This document shows, piece by piece, positions 7,265-15,497 of a DNA stretch of 18,379 bases. Position 1 is the stretch's first letter. Each line of letters opens with the position of its first letter. Under the pieces are notes generated by a model, which saw only the letters and a program-made list of their open reading frames with translations, was not told where the DNA came from and did not search any database. Both the position numbers and the translations under genes were made by a program. The DNA comes from JBBQKP01 sp038326995 (lineage in GTDB: Bacteria; Planctomycetota; Phycisphaerae; Tepidisphaerales; Tepidisphaeraceae): positions 1 through 18,379 of the forward strand of contig JBBQKP010000053.1 in NCBI GenBank assembly GCA_038326995.1, in the 5' to 3' direction.

Positions 7265-10200
7265 ATGGCAAAAACGAAGAAGAAGCTGAATAAGAAAGTC
7301 CTGTTCGCCGCGCTTGCAGCCGTGGTCATCGGGTCGTCTGGTTTGTTCGCATTGGTCAGATTGCGGACGTACGTCGACCCATTGGAAACGAATAAAAAGA
7401 TCGACGAAGCCGTCGCGGCGGGCGACTATCCGGGCGCGAAGAAGCTCATCGATCAACTCACCCGAAGCGACAACACGAATGCCACCGCTCTCGTGCGTTA
7501 CAGCCAGATCATGTCTCATTTGACGAGCTTCGAGCAAACGAACATGCAGTTTGTTCGGGGTGGATTGGCGAACGCGATCGCTGCGAACCCAACCTACGAG
7601 CCCGCACTTCAGGCGCAGGTGGAATTGACTCGTGAATATTTGCTCCTTGGCGGGCGAACACTTGAAAACCTCCGTGAACTCAAATCGCAGACCGACCAGC
7701 TTTTGCTGTCCAACCCCGCTAACGCGTTGGGCAAGCTCGCGCGTGCCCAGGTGATCGCCGAGGGACTATCCGTCCAGGCAGTTACACCCGGCCGCGCCGA
7801 GGTGGATCAAGCCAATCGCGACCTGAAAAAATTTCGTGAGGAGAACCCCGCCGAACCCGAGTTCATTCACTACCAAGCCATGGGGATGATCGCGGATTTT
7901 CTGCAGGTGATTCGAGAGACGCCTCAGTCGCGTACCAGCGAACTGCCTGCCCGTGCGATTGAAATCCGCGATGAACTGACAGCCCTGGCCGGCGAACTGG
8001 CGATATTTGGTGCCGCCGCGGCTGCACCAACCACTCGGTCGGCCGGTCCGGTGGTCAATTTTCAGGCAGGCTCTCGCGCGACCGAGCTTTATCTGCAGCT
8101 GCTGAACCTCTACGCCTCTGACCGCCCGAAACAGCAGGAACTCCTCACGACGCTTGCGGATATCTCCGAGCAGGTTGTGAACGGCGTGCCGGTTTCAGAC
8201 CCTAAGGCGTTCATGATCTTGCAGACGCAGTCGGCAATCAATCGACTGCTCGGGCGGGTCGCGGTGTCGCAGAAAGCCGCCGAGCGGATGAAAGAGGTCG
8301 CCCCCGCCGACTGGACTCCCCGAATCAACCTCGCCGAGACCCTCGCCGCGCAAGGCAAATCCGCCGAAGCAGTCGCCGAGCTCGAAGTCGAGTTGCCTCC
8401 CAGCTACAGTCTGATCAGTCTGCGCGGGCAGATGCACGAGCCCAACGCGACCACCGCCGCGTTCGATCGTGCCCGATATCGCGACGACGTGATCCTGAAT
8501 TCTCAGCCCGGCGTTGAGCGTGACGCACTGATTTTGAAACAGCAGAAAGACCTCGATCTGCTCAGCAGTCGCCTGGGTGAAAGCTCGGCAATGGTGCTTC
8601 AAATTCGTGCCGGGCAACAGTTGGTTCGAAGAGAATTAAACGAGTCGTTGCAATCGATTAATCGTGCCATAGATCTCACTCCGCTTCGCGCTGGCGATAT
8701 GCGAACAACACAGCTCCGCCAGCAGCTCGAACGCAGGCAGATTTATCTGCTGATTCAGCTCGGACAAAACGGCCGCGCTCGGCAAATTCTTTTGGACATG
8801 ATCGCCCGCGCCCCCGGCGACCTGCAGGCCCGTCTGCAACTGGGCGAACTCTACGCCCGTGACGGCGAAGCCGCCGCCGCCAAAGAGCAGATCGCCATCG
8901 TGCTGGGCGTCGATCCGAATAACGCGATAGGCCAGCGGCTCATGACGCTGGTCAGTCGGGACGACACCAAACTTCGCAAAGACTCGCTCGACAAATTACC
9001 CGAGCTCACCGCCGTCGATCTCGATGCCAAGCTCCGCATCGCGATTCAGATCGGCGAGACCAACGAAGCCGTTCGCCTGGGCGAAGCGCTCGTCCAGCAA
9101 AAGCCGGGCGAAAGTCAGCCCGTGCAGATGCTCGCGCAGGCCCTGGTTCAAAACAAGGAACAAGCCCGTGCGATCGAACTGGTCAACGCGTTTCTCGTGA
9201 CCGCGCCCAGCGATCAGCAAATGGCGCTGCTCAGAGACCAAATTTCGGCGCAAACGCCCGAAGATCGACAAAAACTTCAGGACAAACTTCTGGACAATGT
9301 GACAGACCCCGTTCAAAAAGCGCTGATCCAGGCGATGCGTGCACAAGCCGCCGGCGATCAGGATGCGTACCTGGCCAAGCTCAAAGAGGCCGACGCACTG
9401 GACACTGTTGATGGTTCCTCGGCCGAGCGACTCTTGGAAATCTACTCCACCAAGGGCGACTGGGATCAGGCCGAGGTCATCACGAAAAAACTGACTCAGC
9501 TCAATCGAGACAGAGCGGGCGGCAGGCTATATGCGGTTCAATTGCTTCTGGCTCGAGCACAGGCCTCGAAAACGGCAGAAGAGTCGTCGAAATACCGTGA
9601 CCAGGCGCTGGTGATCGCACGCGAGGCCGTTACACGGTTTCCAGATTTCGCCGGCGGGCACGTGGCGCTGGCACGCGTCGAACAGTTCAACGCGACTTTC
9701 GCCACCGACATCGCCGTCGCACGAAAGAGCCTCTCCGACGCCGCGGCTTCTTATACCCTTGCGCTGGACCGACAGCCCACGAATCTCCTGGCCCTTCGCG
9801 GCGCAGTCGAGACGATGGTGTCGCTGCCCGATCAGGTCGCCAAGGCCAAACCGCTCATCGAGCAAGGGATGCGAATTGCCCCGCAGGATGAGTTTTTTAA
9901 AGAGGCGGCGCTGCGTTACGAACTGACCTTCGGCGACGCAACGAAGGTCATCGAGCCGCGAAAGCAGATGCTCGAGCAGTATCCGACCAACCGACAAAAT
10001 TGGCGTGAACTCGCCCGCGCGTACGAAACCAACGCCGTCCGTGCACGCGCCAAACTCGACGAAAAGGCGGCCCAGGCGTTCACCGCCCAGTCGCTCGACG
10101 TGTACAAGCGGGGACTCGAAAAGTTTCCCGATGATCTTGAATTCGCGCGAAATTTCGCAGCCCTCTCGATCGCAGCGGGCAATGCCCAGCAAGGAATCGA

Positions 10201-12064
10201 CGCGTTCGAACGCGTCGCAAATCTCGATAAGTTTAAGAACGACCCGCAGGTTTTGATGGTCCGAAGCGAATTGCTCTCCGGCGCAGGAAAAGCGGCCGAC
10301 GCGATTCTTCTGCTTCAATCGTCGCTCATCTCCTCGGGCAATAACCCGCAGCTTCGCATCAGGCTCGCTCAGTTGATGTTCACACAGCAACGTTTGGATT
10401 CGGGTCTGGACGTGCTCAGGCAAGGCCAGGAAAATTCCATGGTCGCGCAAACGCTTATCGAAACGCTGGCGAACCTTGGCAGATTGGATGAGGCGAAGAA
10501 GCTGGTCGAAGAGTCGCTGGCTAAATCGCGTACGCCCGAGATGTTGAATCAGGCGGGCTTTGTCGCGCTGCGAGCAAACGAGCCGGCAAAAGCGATCGAG
10601 TATTTCACTGAAGTGCTCAATAGCAGGCCCAAGGACGTGGCGGCCCTTTACTTCCGGTCGACGGCGCGACGGGCGGACGGCAACGCGAAGGGTGCAATCG
10701 ACGTCCCGGCCGTTCTTGCCGACCTTCAGGCAGCACGCAGGGAAATGGAAGAAGCCCGCAGGCAAGGCAGGCCTTCAAGCCCGATGGAGCCCGACGTGCG
10801 ACTACAGACTGCGATGTTGCTGAGGCAAACCGCCAGGAACGAGGACGCCATTGCGGAACTCGAGTCGGCGCTGCTCGTAGTACCTGAAGATCGACGCATC
10901 GTCATCGAACTCGCTCGCACCTACGCACAGCAATTGCCGCCCCGATGGGCGAAGGTCGAAGAAGTCCTCGCCGCGGCCCGTCAGAAGCCCGGCCTGGTCA
11001 ACGATCCTGACGTGATCTTCGAACAGGCGGACATGTGGGCGACTCGAAACGACACGGGCAAGGCTGTGGCATCATCGCGCCAGGCGCTGGCGGCGGCGCC
11101 GGGCAGTCCGGGGGTCGTGCAGAAGCACCAGCAGATTTTGCTGAGGGTCGGTGCCAATCGCGAACTCGTTGCAGACAGCGACAAATATTCGGCCGAGCTT
11201 CGTGACTTATGGTGGGTTCGCGCGGGCAGGGCATTGGCACTGCTGCGAACCCAGAACAAAGATGCCGCACTTGTCGAAATCGACCGGGCTATCGCTCAGA
11301 CCGCCTCACTCGACCCGCAACAAGCACCCGTGGCAGTGTTTAGCGTCGCACAATCCGTCGCCCTGGCGATGGGAAGCAATTCGTTCGTGGAAAAATTCAA
11401 GACCCAGATCGCTCAGGACAACAGCTATCGACTCCTTGCAATGACCGTCGCACTCGGCGAAGCCAATCTGGCGAGCGCGATTCAGTCGAGTGACGGCGTC
11501 CTAAACGACTCCGCCTCAACGCCCGATCAACGCGCCCAGGCGCATGCACTACTGGGTGCCTATGCATTATCGGGTGAAAAGCCCGATCTGGCGGTAGCTC
11601 GGACGCGTTATGAACAGGCAATTGCGCTAAATTCCACTAACATGGAATATTTGAATAATCTCGCCTATGTGCTCTCGCTTTCGGACGGCACCGATGACCG
11701 AAAACGGGGTCTCGGGTATGCCAAAACTGCCTACGATCTGTCAGTCAAAGCGTCGGGCGGAGTCGCCGCAGATCCTTTGATCGCAGATACTTACGGTTGG
11801 TTGCTGCTTCTGAATAATGATATCCAGCAGGGGATGGATGTCCTGAATCAGGCCCTGATTCGGCGCGAAATTCCGGAGGTGTCGTTGCACCTGGCAGAGG
11901 GGTATATCATGCAAAAACAGCCGGGCGAAGCAGTCCGAATGATAGAAAAAACACTTGCATTAATGGAACGCATGCGTTCTAATGGACAGCGTATGGACCC
12001 GGGCCTGCGTGGCAGGGTCGACGACGCCAAGCGTCGTGCAGATCAACTTTTCACCTCGAACTGA
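7265..12064 (+). CDS. Large membrane-anchored tetratricopeptide-repeat (TPR) protein
   Basis: The product has 1599 residues. A Lys-rich start (AKTKKKLNKK) and a single membrane segment (about 12-31) are followed by a helical repeat domain running to the C-terminus. TPR signatures recur, for example around 1091-1130 (QAGFVALRANEPAKAIEYF) and 1505-1560 (YGWLLLLNNDIQQGMDVL). The latter resembles the end of TPR proteins found in PEP-CTERM/exosortase loci, which are usually about 900 residues, so this one is much longer. TPR domains scaffold protein complexes. Inference: a periplasm-facing scaffold linking exosortase, polymer export and the downstream Wzc-like kinase. No clear Shine-Dalgarno sequence precedes the ATG. 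Many internal segments are too diverged to count repeats by eye. The minus-strand frame across 9527-10765 is a coding shadow. Confidence 0.92.
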   Translation: MAKTKKKLNKKVLFAALAAVVIGSSGLFALVRLRTYVDPLETNKKIDEAVAAGDYPGAKKLIDQLTRSDNTNATALVRYSQIMSHLTSFEQTNMQFVRGGLANAIAANPTYEPALQAQVELTREYLLLGGRTLENLRELKSQTDQLLLSNPANALGKLARAQVIAEGLSVQAVTPGRAEVDQANRDLKKFREENPAEPEFIHYQAMGMIADFLQVIRETPQSRTSELPARAIEIRDELTALAGELAIFGAAAAAPTTRSAGPVVNFQAGSRATELYLQLLNLYASDRPKQQELLTTLADISEQVVNGVPVSDPKAFMILQTQSAINRLLGRVAVSQKAAERMKEVAPADWTPRINLAETLAAQGKSAEAVAELEVELPPSYSLISLRGQMHEPNATTAAFDRARYRDDVILNSQPGVERDALILKQQKDLDLLSSRLGESSAMVLQIRAGQQLVRRELNESLQSINRAIDLTPLRAGDMRTTQLRQQLERRQIYLLIQLGQNGRARQILLDMIARAPGDLQARLQLGELYARDGEAAAAKEQIAIVLGVDPNNAIGQRLMTLVSRDDTKLRKDSLDKLPELTAVDLDAKLRIAIQIGETNEAVRLGEALVQQKPGESQPVQMLAQALVQNKEQARAIELVNAFLVTAPSDQQMALLRDQISAQTPEDRQKLQDKLLDNVTDPVQKALIQAMRAQAAGDQDAYLAKLKEADALDTVDGSSAERLLEIYSTKGDWDQAEVITKKLTQLNRDRAGGRLYAVQLLLARAQASKTAEESSKYRDQALVIAREAVTRFPDFAGGHVALARVEQFNATFATDIAVARKSLSDAAASYTLALDRQPTNLLALRGAVETMVSLPDQVAKAKPLIEQGMRIAPQDEFFKEAALRYELTFGDATKVIEPRKQMLEQYPTNRQNWRELARAYETNAVRARAKLDEKAAQAFTAQSLDVYKRGLEKFPDDLEFARNFAALSIAAGNAQQGIDAFERVANLDKFKNDPQVLMVRSELLSGAGKAADAILLLQSSLISSGNNPQLRIRLAQLMFTQQRLDSGLDVLRQGQENSMVAQTLIETLANLGRLDEAKKLVEESLAKSRTPEMLNQAGFVALRANEPAKAIEYFTEVLNSRPKDVAALYFRSTARRADGNAKGAIDVPAVLADLQAARREMEEARRQGRPSSPMEPDVRLQTAMLLRQTARNEDAIAELESALLVVPEDRRIVIELARTYAQQLPPRWAKVEEVLAAARQKPGLVNDPDVIFEQADMWATRNDTGKAVASSRQALAAAPGSPGVVQKHQQILLRVGANRELVADSDKYSAELRDLWWVRAGRALALLRTQNKDAALVEIDRAIAQTASLDPQQAPVAVFSVAQSVALAMGSNSFVEKFKTQIAQDNSYRLLAMTVALGEANLASAIQSSDGVLNDSASTPDQRAQAHALLGAYALSGEKPDLAVARTRYEQAIALNSTNMEYLNNLAYVLSLSDGTDDRKRGLGYAKTAYDLSVKASGGVAADPLIADTYGWLLLLNNDIQQGMDVLNQALIRREIPEVSLHLAEGYIMQKQPGEAVRMIEKTLALMERMRSNGQRMDPGLRGRVDDAKRRADQLFTSN

Positions 12065-12215
12065 TGAATCGCCAAACGATTCATTCTCCTTTCGAGAGAA
12101 ACCCAAGGAGAGATTGCCGGTCACTGATGAAACCGAATCCGACGCCTCTTCAAAAATGAACCCGCGTTCGATTTCGTTTCTCAAAAAGGTGCTCCAGATT
12201 GGACACACACCTTTC

Positions 12216-12368
12216 TGATCTCTGATCAAGATCATCGCCCGAGCCAGTGGTCTTCGTGAAATGGGATGTTTTATCCCAGTACGAATCCCACCGGTGAAGA
12301 AGTCTCGGCCCCTACGGTCCAAGACTCCTCCACCAGCCATGCGGCTTACGCATGTGGCCCCGCGAGAC
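12216..12368 (+). promoter_or_regulatory. Candidate structured RNA leader of the BY-kinase gene
   Basis: The 446-bp gap before the kinase gene has several ordered pairings. TGATCT/AGATCA (12216-12221 with 12229-12234) and TGGGAT/ATCCCA (12262-12267 with 12273-12278) are local hairpins. GTCTCG/CGAGAC (12302-12307 with 12363-12368) closes a multi-part domain, and CCG/CGG (12291-12293 with 12369-12371) can extend it. Inside lies ATGCG/CGCAT (12339-12343 with 12349-12353). An alternative pairing, AGTCT (12301-12305) with AGACT (12322-12326), competes with the closing stem, a switch-like arrangement. No known riboswitch signature (c-di-GMP-I, TPP, FMN, cobalamin) was recognised. Structure is inferred by eye, without energy or conservation support. 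Confidence 0.35.
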
Positions 12369-12478
12369 CGGCAGTTCCCGATATTCCGCTCCAATCTGTG
12401 TGGTGATGTTTCGCATGATGCGAGGTGGTACCCGTTTCATCGCGATGGTTCCGGGCTGATTTACTTCAGCCCTCAATC

Positions 12479-12495
12479 GACGCTCTTTGAGCGTC
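12479..12495 (+). promoter_or_regulatory. Hairpin directly before the kinase ribosome-binding site
   Basis: GACGCTC (12479-12485) pairs perfectly with GAGCGTC (12489-12495) around a TTT loop. It is followed by TTAAT and then GGAG (12501-12504), the Shine-Dalgarno site 6 nt before ATG 12511. A 7-bp stem ending five bases before the ribosome site is well placed to influence translation of the kinase or to stabilise the transcript end. Confidence 0.5.
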
Positions 12496-12510
12496 TTAAT
12501 GGAGAAGAAA

Positions 12511-14760
12511 ATGACAACTCTACCGCAAACAACTGGAACTCGTTTCCCTCGTGCTGGTAACCGCGCTCCGGCCATCCCCGGTGGTATTCAAACCATGTCC
12601 GGCGGAACCGCGATGAACGCGAATCAGCTTTCCGCCGCTGACGTATGGCGTATTTTTCGCGCCAACGCATGGCTCATCGCATTGCTCACGACGCTCGGTG
12701 CCGTCGTCGGTTTCGGCGTGAACACCTACCTCGCAAAGAACTTTGCCCAGTACACCGCCGTCGGCCGCGTCATGCTCAATCCCCAGCGGATCAGCGACCC
12801 GACCAACCCCGGTGGCAGTTTCGCTAATGTCGACGCTTCGTCGCTCTCCATCGAACAGCTGACTCAGTCTGCTCTGCTCCGCTCTGACACCCTCTGGCGT
12901 CAAGAGCTCAAGGATGCGAACTCCAAGCTCATCGCCACCGGCTGGTACAAGCGGTTCCTCAAGTCGGGCGGCTTTGATTCCGGCGCGGCAGTCCAGTCGC
13001 TCCAGCAGAACCTAGACATCATCCCGATCCCCGGCACGAAGTTGATCAACGTCGCCATGTCATCCGAGTCTGCCGCCGACGCCCAGGACATCGTCCGATC
13101 AATCGTCGATCGTCATATCCGCAATCAGCGTGACGTTCAGATCGGCAGCCGCGCCGAAGAACTCACCGCGCTCAACAACTTCGTTCAGACAATCAAAGAG
13201 CGTATCGAATCCAACCGCCGGGCCGTTTCACAAGGTCTGGTGACTCTTGGCTCCTCGGGCCGCGACGGTTCTTCGACAACCCTTCAGGGTCTTCAGCTTC
13301 AAATCAGTCAGCTCCTGACTCGTCGCATCGAACGTGCTGATGAACTCGACCTCGCTCGCGGCCAGCAGACGCAGCTCGACCAGCAGTATCAACAGGGCCT
13401 CGTGCCCGCGTCGATCAACCTGCAGGTCGAAAACACCCCTGAAATCGCCGACCTCCGCAACCGCCTCATGTCGTTCGAACTGCAGCGTGATGCGGATATC
13501 CGCAAGTCGCCCAATAGCATGATCGCTAAAGAGACTGATTCGATGATCAATGCCATCAAGGGCAAGCTCGAAGAGTCACGTGAGCGCACCCGTGCGACCT
13601 ACTTCACAGCCCTGCTCGAAGGTGGTAAGCAGTCTGTCGCCGCCCTCGAAGCTTCTGTTGATGTCTCCGGTAAGCAAATCGGTGACCTGAGCACCAAGCT
13701 CGGCGAATTGTCACGCGAACAGGCTGAAATGCTCGCCCGCTCAGACGGCGTGCGTCAGGACGAAGAGTCGGTTCGTAAGCTCGAAGATCGCATCATCCTG
13801 CTCAAGAGCACGATTCAAGGCGAACAAAACCGTCTCTCGACCGTCGACTGGGCAACTCCCCCGACCGCCCCCGACACCATGAGCTTCCCGCGTCTGCCAA
13901 TCACCCTCACGCTCGCCACTCTGTTGGGCCTGGGTCTGGCAGTCGGTATCGCTTTCCTGCGTGAGCTGCTCGACACCTCAATCCGCTCGCCGCGAGATCT
14001 CGCCAAGGTCGGTAACCTCAACATGCTGGGCATGATCCCGCACGAGAGTGACGATCCCCAGGCCGAAGGCGCTCTGCTTCCCCTGGTCATCAGCCAGTCT
14101 CCTCACTCGATCATGGCGGAAAACTTCAGGCAGGTCCGCACCCGCCTGCAGCACGCTGCAAGCCTCGACACGACGCGAAGCCTGCTCATCACCAGCCCCT
14201 CGGCCGGGGATGGCAAGACGACCGTCGCCTGCAACATCGCCGCTGGTCTGGCCCTCAACGGCCGCAAGATCCTGCTCGTCGATGCCAACTTCCGTCGCCC
14301 GAACCTGCACTCCGTATTCGGCGTCGCCAACGACGCGGGCTTCGGTAATGTGCTCGCGGGTCAGGCCTCCACCGAGTCTGTCGCCAAGAAGACGTCCGTC
14401 CCCAACCTCGACGTCCTCCCGACCGGCCCGCGCCCAGCCAACCCGACCGAACTGCTCGAATCGCAGCTCCTCGTCGAGTTCATCGACCGCAGCCTCGAAG
14501 AGTACGACCACGTGATCTTCGACTCGGGTCCGATCCTGCTCGTCAGCGAAACCGTCGCTCTTGCCCCCCGCGTCGACGGCGTCGTCACCGTGGTCAGGGC
14601 CCAGGCCAACAGCCGCGGCGTGCTCCTGCGTATGCGTGACGCACTGCGTCAGGTCAAGGCCGAGCACCTCGGCGTCGTCCTCAACGGCGTGCGAAATCAG
14701 GGTGGCGGCTACTACGGTCGCAACATCAAGAACTACTACGCGTACCAGAACTCCAACTAA
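12511..14760 (+). CDS. Wzz/BY-kinase fusion: polysaccharide chain-length regulator and tyrosine autokinase (Wzc-like)
   Basis: The ATG at 12511 is chosen because GGAG (12501-12504) lies 6 nt upstream; the frame also opens at TTG 12487. The 749-residue protein has a Wzz-type domain between two membrane segments (about 53-73 and 462-484, the second preceded by Pro-rich FPRLP), with a long coiled-coil-like region about 190-450. The cytoplasmic kinase domain has the EX2RX2R oligomerisation motif (E537, R540, R543), Walker A SAGDGKTT (564-571, K569), Walker A' ILLVDANFRRP (587-597, D591) and Walker B VIFDSGP (D671). The C-tail has a tyrosine cluster (734, 735, 742, 743, 745) for autophosphorylation. 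Known role: controls polymer length and export through phosphorylation cycles. Context with exosortase, EpsI-like and TPR genes points to exopolysaccharide coupled to PEP-CTERM sorting. No glycosyltransferase or Wzx/Wzy gene is in the window. Confidence 0.95.
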   Translation: MTTLPQTTGTRFPRAGNRAPAIPGGIQTMSGGTAMNANQLSAADVWRIFRANAWLIALLTTLGAVVGFGVNTYLAKNFAQYTAVGRVMLNPQRISDPTNPGGSFANVDASSLSIEQLTQSALLRSDTLWRQELKDANSKLIATGWYKRFLKSGGFDSGAAVQSLQQNLDIIPIPGTKLINVAMSSESAADAQDIVRSIVDRHIRNQRDVQIGSRAEELTALNNFVQTIKERIESNRRAVSQGLVTLGSSGRDGSSTTLQGLQLQISQLLTRRIERADELDLARGQQTQLDQQYQQGLVPASINLQVENTPEIADLRNRLMSFELQRDADIRKSPNSMIAKETDSMINAIKGKLEESRERTRATYFTALLEGGKQSVAALEASVDVSGKQIGDLSTKLGELSREQAEMLARSDGVRQDEESVRKLEDRIILLKSTIQGEQNRLSTVDWATPPTAPDTMSFPRLPITLTLATLLGLGLAVGIAFLRELLDTSIRSPRDLAKVGNLNMLGMIPHESDDPQAEGALLPLVISQSPHSIMAENFRQVRTRLQHAASLDTTRSLLITSPSAGDGKTTVACNIAAGLALNGRKILLVDANFRRPNLHSVFGVANDAGFGNVLAGQASTESVAKKTSVPNLDVLPTGPRPANPTELLESQLLVEFIDRSLEEYDHVIFDSGPILLVSETVALAPRVDGVVTVVRAQANSRGVLLRMRDALRQVKAEHLGVVLNGVRNQGGGYYGRNIKNYYAYQNSN

Positions 14761-14838
14761 GTCTTACACCTCTTTGGTGTGGGCTAAGTCTTACACCTCG
14801 TCCGTGTGGGCGAACTCTTCCAACGCGTCGGTTTGGAC
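14758..14838 (+). repeat. Three tandem 27-bp repeats, each able to form a hairpin
   Basis: Units lie at 14758-14784, 14785-14811 and 14812-14838, starting with the kinase stop codon. Units 1 and 2 are nearly identical, beginning TAAGTCTTACACCTC and ending GTGTGGGC; unit 3 is diverged. Each unit keeps self-complementary ends: ACACC/GGTGT in unit 1, ACAC/GTGT in unit 2, CCAA/TTGG in unit 3. In unit 3 both sides of the stem changed together, as expected if the fold is maintained. Confidence 0.75.
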
Positions 14839-14897
14839 TAAACCCCAGGCCGGCGCTTCTCAGAGAAGTCTCTCTCCATAGTCTTCTCCATCACCAC

Positions 14898-14937
14898 GGC
14901 GGCGTGTCGACTGATCCTCGACACGCCGCCAATTTTT
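14898..14937 (+). terminator. Intrinsic terminator of the exosortase/kinase locus
   Basis: A perfect 13-bp GC-rich stem (14898-14910 with 14918-14930) encloses a 7-nt loop and is followed by AATTTTTAAT. This is a standard rho-independent terminator on the plus strand. It marks the likely transcript end of the BY-kinase gene and the right boundary of the locus. Confidence 0.93.
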
Positions 14938-15005
14938 AATCGCCTCCTTCCGACCTTCGCCCTCAACATTTCTCCTCCTCTACATTCTTCCTCTACATTC
15001 TTCCC

Positions 15006-15497
15006 ATGAGCGATCGCCTCGGCTGTCTCGGAATCATTCTTCGCATGCTCGGCTTCTCACGCGGCCCCGCACCTCTTCCCGAACCAGAGGCCCGCGTCAA
15101 TCGATCCTTCATCTCCGACGCCGAGGCCGACTTCTTTCACGTACTCAAAAAAGTCGTCGGCGAGCACGGACACGTCCTCGCACAGGTCTCGCTTCGCCAG
15201 CTCTTTTACTTTCCCGGCGGCCGTGACACGCCGGGCCGAAGCAGTTGGTTTGCTAAAATGGGAAGCCGATCCGTTGATTTTCTCATCGTCGATCCGCGAA
15301 CGCTCGTACCCAAAGTCGGCGTCGAGCTCGATGACAGCACGCACGAAAGCAAGAAGCGAATGACCCGCGATGAAGAGGTCGAAAAGGTTTTCGCCAGCGG
15401 CGGCCTTCCGCTCGTGCGGATCCGCCTGTCCGCAAGCTATGACGCAAAAAAGCTCGCAGCCCTTTTGATGCCGCTACTTAATTCTCACGCTCATTGA
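15006..15497 (+). CDS. DUF2726 domain protein (PD-(D/E)XK nuclease-like)
   Basis: This 163-residue protein begins with a short hydrophobic stretch (about 6-18) and a Pro-rich linker, then a DUF2726-type domain. The features match the restriction-endonuclease-like fold: FISDAEADFF with Glu40, VDFLIVD at 90-96 (Asp91), and VELDDSTH at 106-113, where Glu107 and Asp109 would be the metal-binding acids. A later RDEEVEKVFASGGLPLVRIRL segment (121-141) is also typical. DUF2726 proteins are predicted nucleic-acid enzymes or binders with no settled role. No Shine-Dalgarno site precedes the ATG, so translation may be from a short leader. Its end overlaps that of the convergent PAS gene. It stands outside the exosortase locus, beyond the terminator. 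Confidence 0.82.
   Translation: MSDRLGCLGIILRMLGFSRGPAPLPEPEARVNRSFISDAEADFFHVLKKVVGEHGHVLAQVSLRQLFYFPGGRDTPGRSSWFAKMGSRSVDFLIVDPRTLVPKVGVELDDSTHESKKRMTRDEEVEKVFASGGLPLVRIRLSASYDAKKLAALLMPLLNSHAH

Noticed and set aside
9527..10765. 412-codon minus-strand frame inside the TPR gene
   Set aside because: Shadow frame of a GC-rich coding region; the plus-strand TPR protein is clearly the real one, and the shadow shows no domain features.
12156..12218. 20-codon leader peptide (MNPRSISFLKK) upstream of the kinase gene
   Set aside because: No ribosome site at a workable distance and no regulatory codon run; not distinguishable from chance.
12241..12280. JUMPstart/ops-like element before a polysaccharide gene (CAGTGGTC seen)
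   Set aside because: Only a short match to the start of JUMPstart; the diagnostic GGCGGTAG ops core is absent.
12216..12368. c-di-GMP-I (GEMM) riboswitch
   Set aside because: The conserved GACGCAAAGC-type core and tetraloop arrangement were not found, so only an unclassified structured leader is claimed.
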